This document shows positions 62,264-64,000 of a stretch of 64,000 nt of DNA, piece by piece; the stretch's first letter is position 1, and the number at the start of each line of letters is the position of its first letter. A model generated the notes under the pieces. It searched no databases. It was not told the DNA's origin and was given only the letters and a program-made list of their open reading frames with translations. A program made the position numbers and the translations under genes. This DNA comes from Ichthyophis bannanicus. Taxonomy: Eukaryota; Chordata; Amphibia; Gymnophiona; Ichthyophiidae. The stretch lies in contig JAWIIG010000025.1 of assembly GCA_033557465.1 (NCBI GenBank), positions 5,265,001 through 5,329,000 on the forward strand, in the 5' to 3' direction.

Positions 62264-63954
62264 TTGGTACAGAAAGTCACCACCCTTCTGAAAGAGGATG
62301 CCATAGAACTTTTTCCCTGTGCACAAAAAAGATTAGGGTTTTACTCCTGGTACTTCCTTATTCCCAAAAGGTCAGGGGAGTTCTGTCCCATTCTAGATCT
62401 CTGGAACCTAAACAAGTTCCTACTACGAGAGACATTTAAGATGGTTTCTCTAGGAACGCTACTGCCCTACCTTCAGAGGAATGATTGGCTCTGTTCTCTA
62501 GATCTGAAGGATGCATACACTCATATCCTCATCTACCCGTCTCACAGGCAATATCTTCGCTTCATGTTCGACAGTGGACATTACCAGTACTGTCCTGCCC
62601 TTCGGGCTGGCTCCGCCCCAAGGGTGTTCACGAAATGTCTAGCAGTAGTTGCGGTCTACCTCCACACCCTAGACCTTTTCATCTTCCTTTACTTAGACGA
62701 CTGCTTCATTAGGGGTGACTCGCCACAGATGGTGCATCGCTCTGTTCAATGCACCATCATGGTGCTAGAACATTTTGATTTTGTCATAAACTTTCCAAAG
62801 TCGCACCTTTCTCCCACTCAGAAACTGGAATTCATAGGTGCCCTTCTCGACACAACTCAGGCTCAAACTTTTCTGCCCAAGGACTGTCTCAAACTCCTCA
62901 CAGAATTAGCAGGCGGCATTCAGTGCAGCCATCGCACCATGGCGCGAGGCATGCTTCATCTCCTCGGTCACATGGCCTTCAAAGTCCATGTCATTCCCTA
63001 TGCTTGTCTCCACATGCGCCACGCGTAGTGGACCCTCTTCTCACAGTGGAGACGAGTGATGGGTCATCTCCGAGACAGATTGGTGATCACCCCATTTCTG
63101 GCATACTCGCTTCAGTGGTGACTCCCTCCTCAAAACCTTTTCATAGGGTTACTTCTCAGATGCCTCCACCTCAACAGACCCTCACTACTGATGCATCCAA
63201 ACATGGCTGGAGAGCTCATCTGGATGGCCTGGGCACACAGGGCCTCTGATTTCAACAAGAAGCCTCCATTCAAATCAACTTCCTGGAGTTGAGGGCAATA
63301 ACTAAAGCCCTTGGGGTGTTTTTGCCAGCAGTTATCACATCAATCAATCCTGCTTCATATGGACAACCAAGTTGCCATGTTTTGTGTCAACAGAGCAGCA
63401 CGCACTCTCTCCTCCTCTGCGAGGAGGCGATCTGCCTGTGGAACTTTGCCCTAGCTCATGGAATGCTTCTCAAAGCCATTTACCTTCTGGGAGAGCAGAA
63501 TGTTCTCGCAGACAGTCTGGTTCTCCGACCTCACGAGTGGACTCTTCACCAGGGAGCAGTTGCTTGTATCTTCCAACTCTGGGGAATCCCGCAGATCGAC
63601 CTTTTTGCCACTCCGCTAAATGCTCAGGTCCTATTCTGCTCCAGGTTGCTGTCTCTACAACATCAAGCCCCGAATGCTTTCCTCCTTCATTGGGGAAAGG
63701 GTCTGTTATACATTTACCTGCCCATTCCCCTGATAGCCAAAACACTGTTCAAATTGCAGGCCGACAGAGGCACCATAATCCTGGTATCCCTATTCTGGCC
63801 CCGACAACCGTGGTTTCCCCTGCTTCTTCATCTAGCTCAGCATCGGCCTCTTCATCTGGGATGCACACCAGACCTGATCTCACAGGATCAGGGAGTGTTA
63901 CTCCATCCCAATATCTGGGCGCTCCTCCTGATGGCTTGGCTGAGGAGAGGGTAG
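62264..63954 (+). pseudogene. DIRS reverse transcriptase and RNase H (copy F)
   Basis: 62264-63028 is open for 254 codons with LGFYSWYFLIPKRSG, PILDLWNLNKFLL, CSLDLKDAYTHILIY, a damaged LPFG region (CPALRAGSAPRVF), the catalytic FLYLDDCFIRG near 62690 (Asp pair intact) and LEFIGALLDT. RNase H is read from 63177 (LTTDASKHGWRAHL, a stop at about 63249, FLELRAITKAL, a frameshift, LWNFALAHGMLL, GEQNVLADSL) and the tail from 63590 (IDLFATPLNAQ, NAFLLHWGKGL, PIPLIAKTLFKLQADRG, LFWPRQPWFPLLL). Inactivated by the stop and two frameshifts. Confidence 0.86.
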
Positions 63955-64000
63955 TACTTTCAGACCTGAATTTACAAGATGCCGTTAAGGACATCGTTCT

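Larger units (their letters stand above)
59409..64000 (+). mobile_element. DIRS retrotransposon copy F, continues past the right edge
   Basis: Left terminal repeat (59409-59590), gag (59758-62070, with a SINE), RT and RNase H (62264-63954). The last 60 bp enter the recombinase (SDLNLQDAVKDIV). It is a relative of copies A and B, with its own subfamily differences. Confidence 0.88.

Noticed and set aside
3463..63954. DIRS gag and RT as retroviral (envelope-bearing) genes
   Set aside because: There are no LTRs, no protease, no DDE integrase and no envelope; a tyrosine recombinase and inverted terminal repeats with internal complementary regions identify DIRS instead.

Overview
This is a repeat-dense stretch of a large vertebrate genome. 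I found no host gene and no cellular RNA gene. Nearly everything I can recognise is a transposable element or the remains of one. The mix is DIRS-type tyrosine-recombinase retrotransposons, CR1 and L2 LINEs with ORF1 esterases and apurinic-type endonucleases, tRNA-headed SINEs with (AAAT)n tails, a mariner, a hAT-like MITE and a probable R2/R4-like LINE. That mix fits an amphibian best, and a caecilian is my first guess, but the species is an inference and not something the sequence states. Boundaries given without a flanking duplication are good to about 10-50 bp.

Layout. 1-911: 3' end of a DIRS element, then a CR1 3' end. 3068-8814: full-length but decayed DIRS copy A (inverted terminal repeat, gag, RT/RNase H, tyrosine recombinase, internal complementary region, inverted terminal repeat). 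8830-12049: C-rich minisatellite, a large palindrome and a 344 bp hAT-like MITE with 8 bp target duplications. 12050-14400: DIRS remnants and LINE tails. 14710-22663: DIRS copy B, split by an L2 LINE and a SINE, with a recombinase frame broken only once. 22738-28860: old LINE relic of R2/R4 type, itself split by a SINE and by an L1/Tx1-like ORF1 relic, plus SINEs, a G-rich minisatellite and a palindromic repeat. 28867-32520: DIRS copy D. 32560-44235: a second DIRS type (type 2) that holds an L2 LINE, which in turn holds an almost intact 4.6 kb CR1 LINE. 44236-51240: L2 copies, SINEs and a mariner relic. 51241-58440: CR1 copies, the terminus of a third DIRS type, a second L1-like ORF1 relic and SINEs. 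58600-64000: a type 2 DIRS fragment and then the 5' two thirds of DIRS copy F, which runs off the right edge.

How the parts work together. DIRS elements copy through an RNA and reinsert as circles using their own tyrosine recombinase. The internal complementary regions here are the reverse complements of the two outer ends, as that model requires. The LINEs use target-primed reverse transcription, and the SINEs carry the same 3' tail as the L2 LINE at 16791-19146, so they probably borrow its machinery. The copies best placed to be recently active are the CR1 at 34333-38962 (ORF1 open, ORF2 with two nonsense codons) and the recombinase gene of DIRS copy B (one nonsense codon).
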